From assembly GCF_001999245.1 (NCBI RefSeq), contig NZ_CP019631.1, positions 310,001 through 374,000 of the forward strand: a DNA stretch of 64,000 nucleotides, read 5' to 3'. The stretch comes from Roseibium algicola (GTDB lineage: Bacteria > Pseudomonadota > Alphaproteobacteria > Rhizobiales > Stappiaceae). The notes beneath the pieces were generated by a model, which was given only the letters and a program-made list of their open reading frames with translations, ran no database searches and was not told where the DNA came from. This document shows positions 35,813-44,375 of this stretch, in pieces (position 1 is the first letter of the stretch; every line of letters begins with the position of its first letter). The position numbers were made by a program, and so were the translations under genes.

Positions 35813-36376
35813 TCATTCGAACGAGAGGCCCTTGGCGCTTCGGCGTCGCGCGATTTCGCGATAGAGGGCTTCCGGACTGACAGCAATCTGTCGGGCAATC
35901 TGGTGCCATTCACCTTTCGGCGGCAATGTGCCGTGCCAGGCGAGCCAGGCATCCAGACGTTCCGTGACTGTTCTGAGGGCCAGAATTTCGCTCCTCAGGC
36001 GAGTTGTCTGCACCTCGCGGGCAAGCCGTGCCGCCCAGGCTTCTGACAGTTTCGGGTCAGCGCGAAAAAGGTCGAGGAAGCGCCGCCTCGAGATCCCAAG
36101 TACGCAGGCATCTGATCGGACGATCGCGTCGCAGTGATAAGTTTCGGCAAAAGCAGAGGCTTCAGCCACGACTGCACCTGGAAAAGCGCGTTGTAGAACC
36201 AGTGCGGCTCCCCCTGTCTGGTGTCGGACAAGCTGAATTTCACCAGCGGTCACCAGAAACAGGTTTTCCACCTTGCTGTTTTGATGGAACAGATACGCTC
36301 CCGCCGGCACCCGGCGCTCAAAGGTTCCGGACGTTTCAAAGAAGGAGGGTATATCCATCGACATGATAGCTATCAT
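35813..36376 (-). CDS. Crp/Fnr-family transcriptional regulator
   Basis: 187 residues. An N-terminal cyclic-nucleotide-binding-like beta-roll (RVPAGAYLFHQNSKVENLFLV, GEIQLVRHQ) leads to a long dimer helix. A short helix-turn-helix follows (WHQIARQIAVSPEALYREIARR). The N-terminal cysteine cluster of oxygen-sensing FNR is absent. Start options are ATG 36376, 36364 and 36358. An 18-bp perfect palindrome resembling a Crp/Fnr operator overlaps the first start, suggesting autoregulation and/or control of the divergent exported protein. Confidence 0.8.
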   Translation of the reverse strand: MIAIMSMDIPSFFETSGTFERRVPAGAYLFHQNSKVENLFLVTAGEIQLVRHQTGGAALVLQRAFPGAVVAEASAFAETYHCDAIVRSDACVLGISRRRFLDLFRADPKLSEAWAARLAREVQTTRLRSEILALRTVTERLDAWLAWHGTLPPKGEWHQIARQIAVSPEALYREIARRRSAKGLSFE

Positions 36377-36378
36377 GT
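36361..36378. promoter_or_regulatory. 18-bp perfect palindrome, candidate Crp/Fnr operator
   Basis: ACATGATAGCTATCATGT is fully symmetric. Its core TGAT-N4-ATCA matches the half-site spacing of FNR/Crp-type boxes. It lies in the 52-bp gap between the divergent regulator and exported protein genes, overlapping the regulator's first possible start codon. Confidence 0.6.
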
Positions 36379-36428
36379 TCTGATTTTAGTTCCTCAGGCA
36401 AGATGGGACGCAAAGCAAAGGAGAAACC

Positions 36429-37025
36429 ATGAGCCGGTACATTCTTGCCCTGACCGCCGCCATCATCGTGTGCAGCGCTCCGGTCCTGGCCCAGACCGAG
36501 ACCCAGACAACCCAGCATCATGACCATTCTGCCGCGCAGCATGCGGCACATGGCACCAAAACATCATCCGCTAAGGCGGTTCCGCGTGAACCGGGACAGT
36601 CCGCTTTCGCGGCAATTCAGGAAATCGTGGCGATCCTTGAAGCAGATCCTGAAACAGACTGGTCCAGGGTCAATATCGAAGCACTACGAAACCATCTTGC
36701 CGACATGGACAACGTCACCTTGCGGGCAGATGTAAAAACCTTGCCGGTCGATGATGGTTACCGGTTCACCGTTACGGGAGACGGCGATGTCACCAACTCG
36801 ATCAGGCGGATGTTGACGGCCCATGCCGCCACCATGAACGGAACCCGTGGTTTCCGCTATGAAGTGGCGGAAGTGCCCGGCGGCGCAATTCTGTCGGTTT
36901 ACGTCAGTAAGCCCTCAGACCTGCAGAAGCTCTCGGGGCTCGGGTTTATCGGCGTGTTGACACTGGGAGCGCATCATCAGGAACACCATCTCGCACTGGC
37001 GTCCGGCCAATCGCCCCATCACTGA
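36429..37025 (+). CDS. Exported His-rich protein of unknown function
   Basis: 198 residues with a signal peptide (ILALTAAIIVCSAPVLA) and AAAGGAG just upstream. His clusters follow the signal (HHDHSAAQHAAH) and end the protein (HHQEHH...SPHH), suggesting metal binding in the periplasm. The middle (WSRVNIEALRNHLADMDNV) is well ordered but I recognise no family. It shares a 52-bp divergent promoter region with the Crp/Fnr regulator. Its position next to the copper genes makes a metal role plausible. Confidence 0.7.
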   Translation: MSRYILALTAAIIVCSAPVLAQTETQTTQHHDHSAAQHAAHGTKTSSAKAVPREPGQSAFAAIQEIVAILEADPETDWSRVNIEALRNHLADMDNVTLRADVKTLPVDDGYRFTVTGDGDVTNSIRRMLTAHAATMNGTRGFRYEVAEVPGGAILSVYVSKPSDLQKLSGLGFIGVLTLGAHHQEHHLALASGQSPHH

Positions 37026-37029
37026 CCCC

Positions 37030-37349
37030 GGTCGTGATTTGGGTTCAAGAGCCGAAACATATTCTGGAGACGCGGATGCATCGAGGAAAAGACCCCCTCT
37101 CCGGACAACCACGGCAGCAAGAGCGTGAGAGGTCGTTTCCGTGAGGTTCACGACCGCGGCGCCTTTCGGGAGCCTGTCCTGTGCCTCTTTCGCACCGAGG
37201 TCCATCTTCAAGTGCCGGACCCGGTCGGTATCTGTGCCGCCTTTCCTTCAGACCAGATAAATCCGGCAATCCGTGTTTTCGTTCAAGAGGTTGACCACCC
37301 GGCGACCTACGTCGCCGGGGCCGCCCAGCCGAACAATGGATGAAAACAT
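37030..37349 (-). pseudogene. Relic of a saccharopine-dehydrogenase-type oxidoreductase gene
   Basis: Read leftward from ATG 37349, the frame encodes an N-terminal Rossmann strand (IVRLGGPGDVGRRVVNLL), then an in-frame TGA, then KGAAVVNLTETTSHALAA and GGLFLDASASPEYVSAL. The latter resemble the nucleotide-binding domain of the saccharopine dehydrogenase family. The rest (several hundred residues) is missing where the His-rich gene ends. A nonsense codon plus truncation mark it as broken. It also fills most of the gap between that gene and copZ. Confidence 0.6.
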
Positions 37350-37383
37350 CAGGCAATGTCCCCGGAGAAGAGGGATAAAATTC

Positions 37384-37590
37384 TTACGGGGTTTGCTGCA
37401 ACAGTTCGGAGCTGTAGCCGGCCTCCTTGAGAACGCCTGCGATTTCCTGTGCGGACCGAATGCTCGTCACGGTCACGGTCCTGTTCGCCAAGTCGAATTC
37501 GACATGGGCAGATCCGTCCGCCTGCTCAATGGGCTTGCCGATGGTTGCCTTGCAGTGACCACAGCTCATATCTGGAACGCTGAACTTCAT
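37384..37590 (-). CDS. copZ: Copper chaperone, CopZ-like HMA domain
   Basis: 68 residues from ATG 37590 (GGAG upstream): a single heavy-metal-associated domain with MSCGHC as the copper-binding motif, followed by a compact ferredoxin-like fold ending in KEAGYSSELL. It would carry Cu(I) in the cytoplasm to the CopA pump. It diverges from copA, and each gene has its own CueR-type promoter. Longer frames to 37875 run across the copA promoter and were rejected. Confidence 0.88.
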   Translation of the reverse strand: MKFSVPDMSCGHCKATIGKPIEQADGSAHVEFDLANRTVTVTSIRSAQEIAGVLKEAGYSSELLQQTP

Positions 37591-37620
37591 GATTGGCTCC
37601 GTAGTTGATCGATTTTCTGT

Positions 37621-37651
37621 TTTTCCCGGTTCCAGCGGCTGGAAGGTCAAG
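37621..37651 (-). promoter_or_regulatory. CueR-type promoter of copZ
   Basis: On the minus strand, TTGACC (37651-37646) is followed by the dyad TTCCAGCCGCTGGAA (37645-37631). This is the -35 plus stretched spacer with central palindrome typical of CueR-regulated promoters. The -10 is poor by eye. Confidence 0.65.
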
Positions 37652-37686
37652 AAGAAAAACGTTTGAAAAATATCTTGAACGATCCT

Positions 37687-37717
37687 TGACCTTCCAGTGA
37701 CTGGAAGCCTCATTTGA
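37687..37717 (+). promoter_or_regulatory. CueR-type promoter of copA
   Basis: TTGACC (37687-37692) overlaps the dyad CTTCCAGTGACTGGAAG (37692-37708), then CATTTG about 19 bp after the -35. The dyad in an over-long spacer is characteristic of MerR-family copper regulators. It mirrors the copZ promoter, giving a divergent pair. Confidence 0.75.
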
Positions 37718-37751
37718 GGGAAATCGAACAATCTATGCCGGAGTTGGACCC

Positions 37752-40259
37752 ATGTCTGGGCAACAGAAATTCTCCTTGTCGGTTCAGGGAATGTCATGCG
37801 CATCGTGTGTCGGACGCGTCGAGCGCGGCCTTGCGGCTGTCGAAGGGCTTGAAGATGTCGGCGTGAACCTGGCAACTGAAAGCGCGCAGTTTACGGCCAC
37901 CCCTGACAAGATCACCGCAGCGGTCGCCAAACTGGATGATCTCGGCTATCCGGCGCGAACGCAGACGGTCACGCTGACTATTCAGTCCATGTCCTGTGCC
38001 TCTTGCGTCGGACGTGTCGACAAGGCGTTGCAGGCGGTGCCCGGGGTCCTCAGTGCCAGCGTCAATCTTGCGGCCGAAACGGCAACGATCGTCTTTGCAG
38101 AAGGTGCCACAACCGTTCAGGAGCTGGTGAAGGCCAGCACGGATGCCGGCTATCCCGCAAGTCTGGCAGACGCAGGAACGTCTCAGGATCGCAGCGAGCG
38201 CAAGGCGGAAGAAGCCCGTGAGCTGGCGCGCAAGATGGCGATTGCCGCAGCCTTTGCCCTGCCCGTGTTCCTGATCGAAATGGGCGGGCATCTGATCCCC
38301 GCTTTTCACCACCTGATCGCGGTGACCATTGGTCAGCAAATGAGCTGGATCCTGCAATTCGCGCTGACGAGCGTGGTCCTTTTCGGTCCGGGCCGGTCGT
38401 TCTATCTGAAGGGGGTTCCGGCGCTCTTGAAGGGGGCGCCGGACATGAACAGCCTGGTGGCCGTGGGAACCGGAGCGGCCTATCTCTATTCGGTGGTTGC
38501 CACCTTCCTGCCGGATCTGGTGCCCGCCGAGGTTCGCGCCGTTTATTTCGAGGCGGCCGCCGTGATTGTCGTCCTGATCCTGCTGGGCCGCTTCCTGGAG
38601 GCCAGGGCAAAGGGGCGCACCGGTGCGGCCATCCAGAGCCTGTTCGGCCTGCAGGTCAAGTCGGCCCGGGTGCTGCGGGACGATGAGATGGTGGAAGTGC
38701 CTATCGAAACGCTGGCCATTGGCGACATCGTCGTAGTGCGCCCTGGAGAGCGTCTCGCGGTTGACGGTGAAGTGGTCGAAGGTTTCTCCCACGTCGATGA
38801 AAGCATGATCACCGGCGAGCCCGTGCCTGTCGCGAAATCGGCTGGCAGCGCGGTGACTGGGGGCACGGTGAATGGCACTGGAGGACTTCAGTTCAAGGCA
38901 ACGCGTGTCGGCGCCGATACGACCCTTTCGCAGATCATCCGCATGGTCGAGGAAGCCCAGGGCGCCAAGCTGCCGATCCAGGGGCTGGTGGACCGCATCA
39001 CGCTGTGGTTCGTTCCCGCCGTCATGGCCGTTGCCGTGGCCACGGTCCTGGTGTGGCTGACTTTCGGTCCGGACCCGGCATTGACGCTGGCCCTTGTGGC
39101 CGGTGTGTCGGTGCTCATCATCGCGTGTCCGTGTGCCATGGGCCTTGCAACGCCGACATCGATCATGGTGGGCACCGGCAGGGCAGCCGAGATGGGCGTC
39201 CTGTTCCGCAAGGGGGACGCTCTGCAGCAGCTTGCCGACGTCGACATTGTTGCGCTGGACAAGACGGGCACCGTAACTGAGGGCCGGCCGGAACTGACCG
39301 ACCTCGTCCTGGCGGACGGTTTTGAACGCTCTTTCGTCCTGTCTCGCATTGCCGCAGTTGAGGCTCGCTCTGAGCATCCTGTTGCCGAGGCCATCGTGCG
39401 GGCAGCGGGCAAGGAGAGCGTGGAAAGGTTCGCGGTCAGTGAGTTCAACTCCATCACCGGTCATGGTGTTTCCGCTATTGTGAACGGTCAACGGGTGCTC
39501 GTCGGCGCTGACCGGCTGATGAAGCGCGAAGGTATTGCGACCGATGCGCTGGTGGACGAGGAGGTCAGGCTGGCGACCCGTGGGCGCACAGCTCTCTATG
39601 CAGCCATTGACGGCAGAATTGCAGCTGTTGTCGGAGTTGCCGACCCGGTCAAACCATCGAGCCGTGCCGCAATTGCAGCGCTTCATGGGCTGGGGTTGAA
39701 GGTCGCGATGATCACCGGCGACAAACGGGAAACCGCCGAGGCAATTGCCGCGGAAACCGGGATCGACATCGTCATCGCGGGTGTTCTGCCCGACGGCAAG
39801 GTTGACGCCCTGACTGAACTCAAGGGCGACGAGGGCCGTATCGCCTTCGTTGGAGATGGCATCAATGATGCCCCTGCCCTCGCCCATGCCGATGTCGGTA
39901 TCGCGATCGGCACAGGTACCGATGTGGCGATTGAATCCGCCGATGTCGTGCTGATGTCGGGCGATCTGAGAGGCGTCGTGAACGCTTACGAAGTGTCGCG
40001 CCGCACCATGCGCAACATCAAGGAAAACCTGTTCTGGGCATTTGCCTACAACACGGCCCTGATCCCGGTGGCCGCCGGAGCGCTTTATCCAGCCTTTGGC
40101 CTGTTGCTGTCACCCGTTCTTGCAGCAGGCGCCATGGCGTTGTCGTCGGTGTTCGTCCTCACCAATGCTTTGCGACTTCGCCGGATCGCGCCAGTGATGG
40201 ATGAAGCAAGGTCCAGGGTCGCTTTCACGCCAAGTGCCGAAGCCGCGCCTGCTGAATAG
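37752..40259 (+). CDS. copA: Cu(I)-exporting P1B-type ATPase
   Basis: 835 residues. Two N-terminal HMA domains each carry MSCASC. The membrane metal site is CPC (C459-C461), the signature of Cu+/Ag+ pumps. [16 protein letters not shown] (Asp503), the SEHPVAEAI His-Pro and [16 protein letters not shown] complete the catalytic set. Exports cytoplasmic Cu(I) to the periplasm. It has its own CueR-type promoter. A cueR remnant follows 11 bp later. Confidence 0.95.
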   Translation: MSGQQKFSLSVQGMSCASCVGRVERGLAAVEGLEDVGVNLATESAQFTATPDKITAAVAKLDDLGYPARTQTVTLTIQSMSCASCVGRVDKALQAVPGVLSASVNLAAETATIVFAEGATTVQELVKASTDAGYPASLADAGTSQDRSERKAEEARELARKMAIAAAFALPVFLIEMGGHLIPAFHHLIAVTIGQQMSWILQFALTSVVLFGPGRSFYLKGVPALLKGAPDMNSLVAVGTGAAYLYSVVATFLPDLVPAEVRAVYFEAAAVIVVLILLGRFLEARAKGRTGAAIQSLFGLQVKSARVLRDDEMVEVPIETLAIGDIVVVRPGERLAVDGEVVEGFSHVDESMITGEPVPVAKSAGSAVTGGTVNGTGGLQFKATRVGADTTLSQIIRMVEEAQGAKLPIQGLVDRITLWFVPAVMAVAVATVLVWLTFGPDPALTLALVAGVSVLIIACPCAMGLATPTSIMVGTGRAAEMGVLFRKGDALQQLADVDIVALDKTGTVTEGRPELTDLVLADGFERSFVLSRIAAVEARSEHPVAEAIVRAAGKESVERFAVSEFNSITGHGVSAIVNGQRVLVGADRLMKREGIATDALVDEEVRLATRGRTALYAAIDGRIAAVVGVADPVKPSSRAAIAALHGLGLKVAMITGDKRETAEAIAAETGIDIVIAGVLPDGKVDALTELKGDEGRIAFVGDGINDAPALAHADVGIAIGTGTDVAIESADVVLMSGDLRGVVNAYEVSRRTMRNIKENLFWAFAYNTALIPVAAGALYPAFGLLLSPVLAAGAMALSSVFVLTNALRLRRIAPVMDEARSRVAFTPSAEAAPAE

Positions 40260-40270
40260 GAGGGGGTGAC

Positions 40271-40378
40271 ATGAACATTGGAGAACCTTCGCGCCAGTCC
40301 GGGCGACCGACCAAGATCATACGCTGCTTTGAGGACATCGGCCTGAGTGCCCACAAGACAGCCTCGATCAAGCTTTAA
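40271..40378 (+). pseudogene. Truncated cueR (MerR-family copper regulator) remnant
   Basis: A 35-codon frame with an intact AGGAGG-type ribosome-binding site encodes MNIGEPSRQSGRPTKIIRCF then EDIGLSAHKTAS. This matches the N-terminal helix-turn-helix of CueR-like regulators (typical MNIGEAA..SGVSAKMIRYYE.IGL). It stops at the point where the family continues with GYR.Y, and no continuation was found in any frame downstream. The dimerisation helix and copper-binding cysteines are missing, so it cannot be a working CueR. Confidence 0.7.
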
Positions 40379-40494
40379 CGGTGCGGATCGGCAATATGCC
40401 GACCAGACAAGGGTTGACCGGGGCGCAGGTTCACCGGATTGTGACACAGGTTCGGGTTCGTTGCTGGCAAACAGGATCCAGTAGGTCATTGCTG

Positions 40495-40854
40495 ATGCGG
40501 TTGCAGTCTTGCTTTTGGACGACTTTGAAAATGCTCCTCGTGGCGGCCTTCGTTGCTGCCGGAGGATCGTTCAGTCATTCGCTTGCCGGAACTGCCCACG
40601 AACACTCACATGAAACCGCTGCCGCCTCCGGCGGCGATATTCCCCACGATCATGCTTCAAACCATTCCGATCATAATGTGGCAGATCATGAAACCGTGCA
40701 TTGTGGGGCCTATTTGCTGGCGTTGACGGATGACGAGCATCTGAGCATCCCTGACCTCATCGAAGACAGCGTCCGTGATACCGTGGTGTCCAATGTGTCC
40801 CGGGTGTGGAAGATTGATCCGCCTCCCCCGCGACCGGCTCCTTTATCCGTTTGA
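40495..40854 (+). CDS. Small exported His-rich protein
   Basis: About 119 residues. A hydrophobic segment (LLVAAFVAAGGSFSHSLAG) acts as signal, then a histidine-rich stretch (HEHSHETAAASGGDIPHDHA, HSDHNVADHE) and a single HCGAYLLAL. The C-terminus is Pro-rich. Small proteins of this kind accompany copper-efflux genes; I infer periplasmic metal binding. ATG 40495 is preferred; 40531 is possible. No domain is recognised. Confidence 0.55.
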   Translation: MRLQSCFWTTLKMLLVAAFVAAGGSFSHSLAGTAHEHSHETAAASGGDIPHDHASNHSDHNVADHETVHCGAYLLALTDDEHLSIPDLIEDSVRDTVVSNVSRVWKIDPPPPRPAPLSV

Positions 40855-40906
40855 AATCGCTTGAGGCGGAATATCCGCCACGCAATCTGGATACAGGACA
40901 AGATCA

Positions 40907-41542
40907 ATGAAACTTACGGTTATATCAGTGACTGGCGCGCTGTTGCTTGCAGGCGTTGCCGGCGCTTTTGCACATGGTGGGGCGTCCGGAATCGTCAAGG
41001 AACGCATGGACGCGATGGATGAGATGGGCGACGTGATGAAGTCGCTGACTGCCATCATGCGTGGAGAAAAGGACTATGATGCGGACGCAGTGCGTGAGGG
41101 CGCTGCGGTTATCCAGTCCCATTCCGGCGAGGCCCTGACCAAGCTGTTCCCGGAACACAGCATCGAAGGCCCATCGGAGGCGAAACCGGAAATCTGGACT
41201 GACTGGGAAGAATTCTCTGAGCTCGCAAAACAGCTGGACGTTTTTGCAGCAGGACTTGGCGCAGCGGCCGAAAACGGCCTGGCACACGGCAAGGGCGGTG
41301 CAGGTATGACGGGTCAGTCGGGCATGATGGGGCAAGACACCATGATGGGTGGAAATTCCATGATGTCCCAGGGTGGTATGATGGGCTCCGGAGGAATGAT
41401 GGGGTCGGGTGGCATGATGGGGAACGCCGGTCACATGGCCGATCCCGAAATGCTGGCCCAGATGCCTGCGGACGGGCTTTTCAACATGGTCGCGCAGACC
41501 TGTTCGGCCTGTCACTCAAAATTCAGGGTCGAGAAAAACTGA
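40907..41542 (+). CDS. Cytochrome c'-like protein with Met/Gly-rich insertion
   Basis: 211 residues with a signal peptide (VTGALLLAGVAGAFA). Helices typical of cytochrome c' (RMDAMDEMGDVMKSLTAIMRG, AAVIQSHSGEALTKLFP, IWTDWEEFSELAKQL) lead to the C-terminal haem motif CSACH. Between the third helix and the haem helix lies an insertion of about 45 residues made of repeated MMG units (GGMMGSGGMMGSGGMMG). Methionine-rich runs bind Cu(I). First of three adjacent c-type cytochromes; the next starts 3 bp later. Confidence 0.8.
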   Translation: MKLTVISVTGALLLAGVAGAFAHGGASGIVKERMDAMDEMGDVMKSLTAIMRGEKDYDADAVREGAAVIQSHSGEALTKLFPEHSIEGPSEAKPEIWTDWEEFSELAKQLDVFAAGLGAAAENGLAHGKGGAGMTGQSGMMGQDTMMGGNSMMSQGGMMGSGGMMGSGGMMGNAGHMADPEMLAQMPADGLFNMVAQTCSACHSKFRVEKN

Positions 41543-41545
41543 TCG

Positions 41546-42436
41546 ATGCGCCTCTGGCTCATTGTTGCGATCGTTGCTCCCGCGTTGGCGGGAGCGGCGT
41601 TCGCCGTGCTGTACCTCTGGCCTGTCGACAAGCCCGAACGGATCGAAGTCCTTGCCGGCGATCCGGGCCGCGGCGCCTATCTTGCCAGGATGTCGGGATG
41701 TATCGCCTGCCATACCAATACGGAAGGTGGCGGGAAACCTCTGGCTGGCGGTGTCAGGCTGCCGACAGACTTCGGTACGTTCTATTCGCCCAACCTGACG
41801 ACGGATCCGGATCACGGCATCGGAAACTGGAACTTGCAGGATTTTGCAGCGGCGGTGCGACAGGGTATTTCGCCGGAAGGAGAGCCCTACTATCCGTCGT
41901 TTCCCTATCCGTTTTACGGTTCCTTTACCGACCAGGATATCGCGGACCTGTGGGCAGCCTTCAAGACGGTTCCCCCCGTTGCTGAAGCATCGACACCACA
42001 TGACATGTTGCCGCCATTCAATCTCAGAATGGGTCTGAAACTCTGGCGCGGACTGTTTTACGTGCCGGAGACATTCGACCCGGATCCTGCGCGCTCTGAT
42101 CTCTGGAACAGGGGCAAGTTCATTGTTGAGGGACCGGCTCATTGCGGCGCTTGCCACACCCCTAGAAATGCCGCTGGTGCACGTCAGGCGGAATTGGCTC
42201 TGCATGGCGCCAGCGAACTGCCTGACGGCGGCAACTCTCCACCCATCACGAGTGCCGCGCTGAAGAGACAGGGCTGGACGATAAGTTCTCTTCAGTATGC
42301 TCTGAAAACCGGGATCATGCCTGATGGGGATGTCTTTGGCGGCTCCATGGGCGAGGTCGTGCGCGACGGCACTGCTTTCCTTTCCGAAGAGGACAGGGAA
42401 GCAATCGCAACCTTTCTCCTGGAGAGGGACGGCTGA
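41546..42436 (+). CDS. Di-haem cytochrome c
   Basis: 296 residues. An N-terminal membrane anchor or signal (LWLIVAIVAPALAGAAFAVLYLW) precedes two haem motifs, CIACH and CGACH. Each has the surroundings of class I cytochromes such as those in alcohol dehydrogenase subunits (GAYLARMSGCIACHTN, FIVEGPAHCGACHTPRN). It likely passes electrons in the periplasm with the flanking cytochromes. Adjacent to copper genes it could support copper or other oxidations, but no oxidase gene is present. Confidence 0.85.
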   Translation: MRLWLIVAIVAPALAGAAFAVLYLWPVDKPERIEVLAGDPGRGAYLARMSGCIACHTNTEGGGKPLAGGVRLPTDFGTFYSPNLTTDPDHGIGNWNLQDFAAAVRQGISPEGEPYYPSFPYPFYGSFTDQDIADLWAAFKTVPPVAEASTPHDMLPPFNLRMGLKLWRGLFYVPETFDPDPARSDLWNRGKFIVEGPAHCGACHTPRNAAGARQAELALHGASELPDGGNSPPITSAALKRQGWTISSLQYALKTGIMPDGDVFGGSMGEVVRDGTAFLSEEDREAIATFLLERDG

Positions 42437-42456
42437 CCGTCTGAAGGAGAGAAACC

Positions 42457-42945
42457 ATGAGAAGCCGCATCTTGCTCGGTGCACTTTCTGCGGCAGTGGT
42501 GATTGTCGTCGCCAGTGCCATTTTCCTTCTGGCACCTCCCGATGTTGACGAAAGTGTCGTCCGGCTGAAGCCGGGCGACCTCAAGCTTGTGCGTTTGGGA
42601 GCAGACATTTACGCGCAGAATTGCGCAGCTTGTCATGGAGACGGCCTGAAAGGAGAGCGCGACTGGATGGACGCCAATCCGGACGGTTCCCTGAAGGCCC
42701 CGCCGCACGATGAAACCGGGCACACCTGGCATCATCAGGACGACCTGTTGTTCCGTATCACGAAGCATGGCACCGCGAAGGCGGTTGGCCTTGAAAATTT
42801 CAATTCGAACATGCCGGCGTTCGAAGGAGTGCTGACAGATACCGAAATCATCGCCGTCCTGTCCTGGATCAAGGCACAGTGGCCGCAGGAAATTCGTGAA
42901 AGGCATGACCTCATCAATGCGCAAGGAGGAGCCCCATCGTCTTGA
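42457..42945 (+). CDS. Mono-haem cytochrome c
   Basis: 162 residues. An N-terminal hydrophobic anchor (ILLGALSAAVVIVVASAIFLL) and one haem motif CAACHG in GADIYAQNCAACHGDGLKG. A methionine in FNSNMPAFEGVLTD is the probable sixth ligand. Third of a three-gene cytochrome run with 20-bp spacing and AAGGAG upstream. Confidence 0.87.
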   Translation: MRSRILLGALSAAVVIVVASAIFLLAPPDVDESVVRLKPGDLKLVRLGADIYAQNCAACHGDGLKGERDWMDANPDGSLKAPPHDETGHTWHHQDDLLFRITKHGTAKAVGLENFNSNMPAFEGVLTDTEIIAVLSWIKAQWPQEIRERHDLINAQGGAPSS

Positions 42946-43040
42946 AGGCCGTGCGTTTTCGCCATACGGCTATGAAGCATTGCGGTTGCGGCACAGGTTT
43001 GATCGCAAGGCGTGGTGAAGCTGGACGGCTGGAGAGTTAA

Positions 43041-44375
43041 GTGATTTCGGTACTTGCCAATCAAACCTACCGCCATCTTTTTTTCGCGCAGGTCATCGCG
43101 TTGTTCGGCACAGGTCTGATGACGGTTGGCCTGGCGCTGCTGGCCTTCGATCTTGCAGGCGATGAGGCTGGCGCCGTTCTGGGAACAGCCCTTGCGATCA
43201 AGATGATTGTCTACGTCGGCATCAGCCCGATTGCTGCCGCTTATGCGAGCCGGTTTCCGCGTCGGATGTTTCTCGTCACGTTGGATATCGTCCGGGCTCT
43301 GACCGCGGTGGCCCTGCCCTTCGTTGACGAGATTTGGCAGATCTACGTTCTGATCGCCCTGTTGCAAACCGCGTCCGCGGCCTTCACCCCTGCCTTCCAG
43401 GCCAGCATTCCCGATATCCTTCCGGATGAAAAGGACTACACGAGTGCCTTGTCGCTGTCGCGCATGGCGTATGATCTTGAAAACCTTCTCAGCCCGATGA
43501 TTGCAGCCGTCCTGGTTGGCCTTGTCGGCTTCCACTGGTTGTTCGGCGGTACCGTTGCCGGCTTCCTGTTCTCTGCCGGGTTGATCCTGACCATTCGGCT
43601 CGTCTCGCCGCAGGCCGACGCGGAAGAGCCCGCGTTCCGAAGAACCGTCAAGGGCCTGCAGATCTATCTGAAGACACCACGCCTGAGAGGATTGCTGGCT
43701 CTCAATCTCGCGGTTGCCGCCTCGGGAGCCATGGTGATCGTCAACGGTGTTGTCATCGTGAAATCGTACCTTGGTCTCGATGACACCGACCTGGCCTTGT
43801 CGATGGCGGCCTATGGCGGAGGCTCCATGGTTGTCGCGTTGACGCTGCCAAAGCTTCTTGCAAGCCGTTCTGAACGGTTCGTCATGCTCGCCGGCGGGGC
43901 ACTGCTTCCCGTTTCATTGCTGATATTCGCCGGCCTGTTGGCGGTCCTGCCGGTGCCTTTCGTTTGGCCAGCCCTGCTGCTGGTCTGGTTTGCCATGGGG
44001 GCGGGCATGTCGGCGGTGCTCGTGCCCTCTGGACGGCTTCTTAAAAATTCCGCCCATCCCCAGGACCGTCCATTGGTTTTCGCTGCGCAATTTGCTCTTT
44101 CGCACGGTTGCTGGCTGATTGCCTATCCGCTTGCCGGCTGGCTTGGAGCAAGTTCCTCGATGTCTGTGACAATGGTCGTTCTCGCCGGTTTGGCTGTGCT
44201 TGGCTGGGTTGTGGCCGGCAAGTCCTGGCCTGCAGACGATCACAGTATTCTCGACCATGCGCACCCCGACCTGCCGGCAAACCATCCGCATCTTGCCAAA
44301 GCGCATGGAAAACGACACGCACATGCGTTCGTGATCGACAGCCTTCACCACACCTGGCCGGATCGCCAACCATGA
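43041..44375 (+). CDS. MFS metal exporter with His-rich tail (NreB-like)
   Basis: 444 residues from GTG 43041. Twelve hydrophobic segments with typical MFS spacing, starting YRHLFFAQVIALFGTGLMTV. The cytoplasmic C-terminal ~45 residues are histidine-rich (HSILDHAHPDLPANHPHLAK, then HGKRHAHAF). This matches the NreB-type nickel resistance exporters, in which the tail binds metal. Its stop overlaps the next gene (ATGA), an RcnA-like exporter, so nickel/cobalt export is the best reading. Copper is an alternative. Confidence 0.75.
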   Translation: MISVLANQTYRHLFFAQVIALFGTGLMTVGLALLAFDLAGDEAGAVLGTALAIKMIVYVGISPIAAAYASRFPRRMFLVTLDIVRALTAVALPFVDEIWQIYVLIALLQTASAAFTPAFQASIPDILPDEKDYTSALSLSRMAYDLENLLSPMIAAVLVGLVGFHWLFGGTVAGFLFSAGLILTIRLVSPQADAEEPAFRRTVKGLQIYLKTPRLRGLLALNLAVAASGAMVIVNGVVIVKSYLGLDDTDLALSMAAYGGGSMVVALTLPKLLASRSERFVMLAGGALLPVSLLIFAGLLAVLPVPFVWPALLLVWFAMGAGMSAVLVPSGRLLKNSAHPQDRPLVFAAQFALSHGCWLIAYPLAGWLGASSSMSVTMVVLAGLAVLGWVVAGKSWPADDHSILDHAHPDLPANHPHLAKAHGKRHAHAFVIDSLHHTWPDRQP

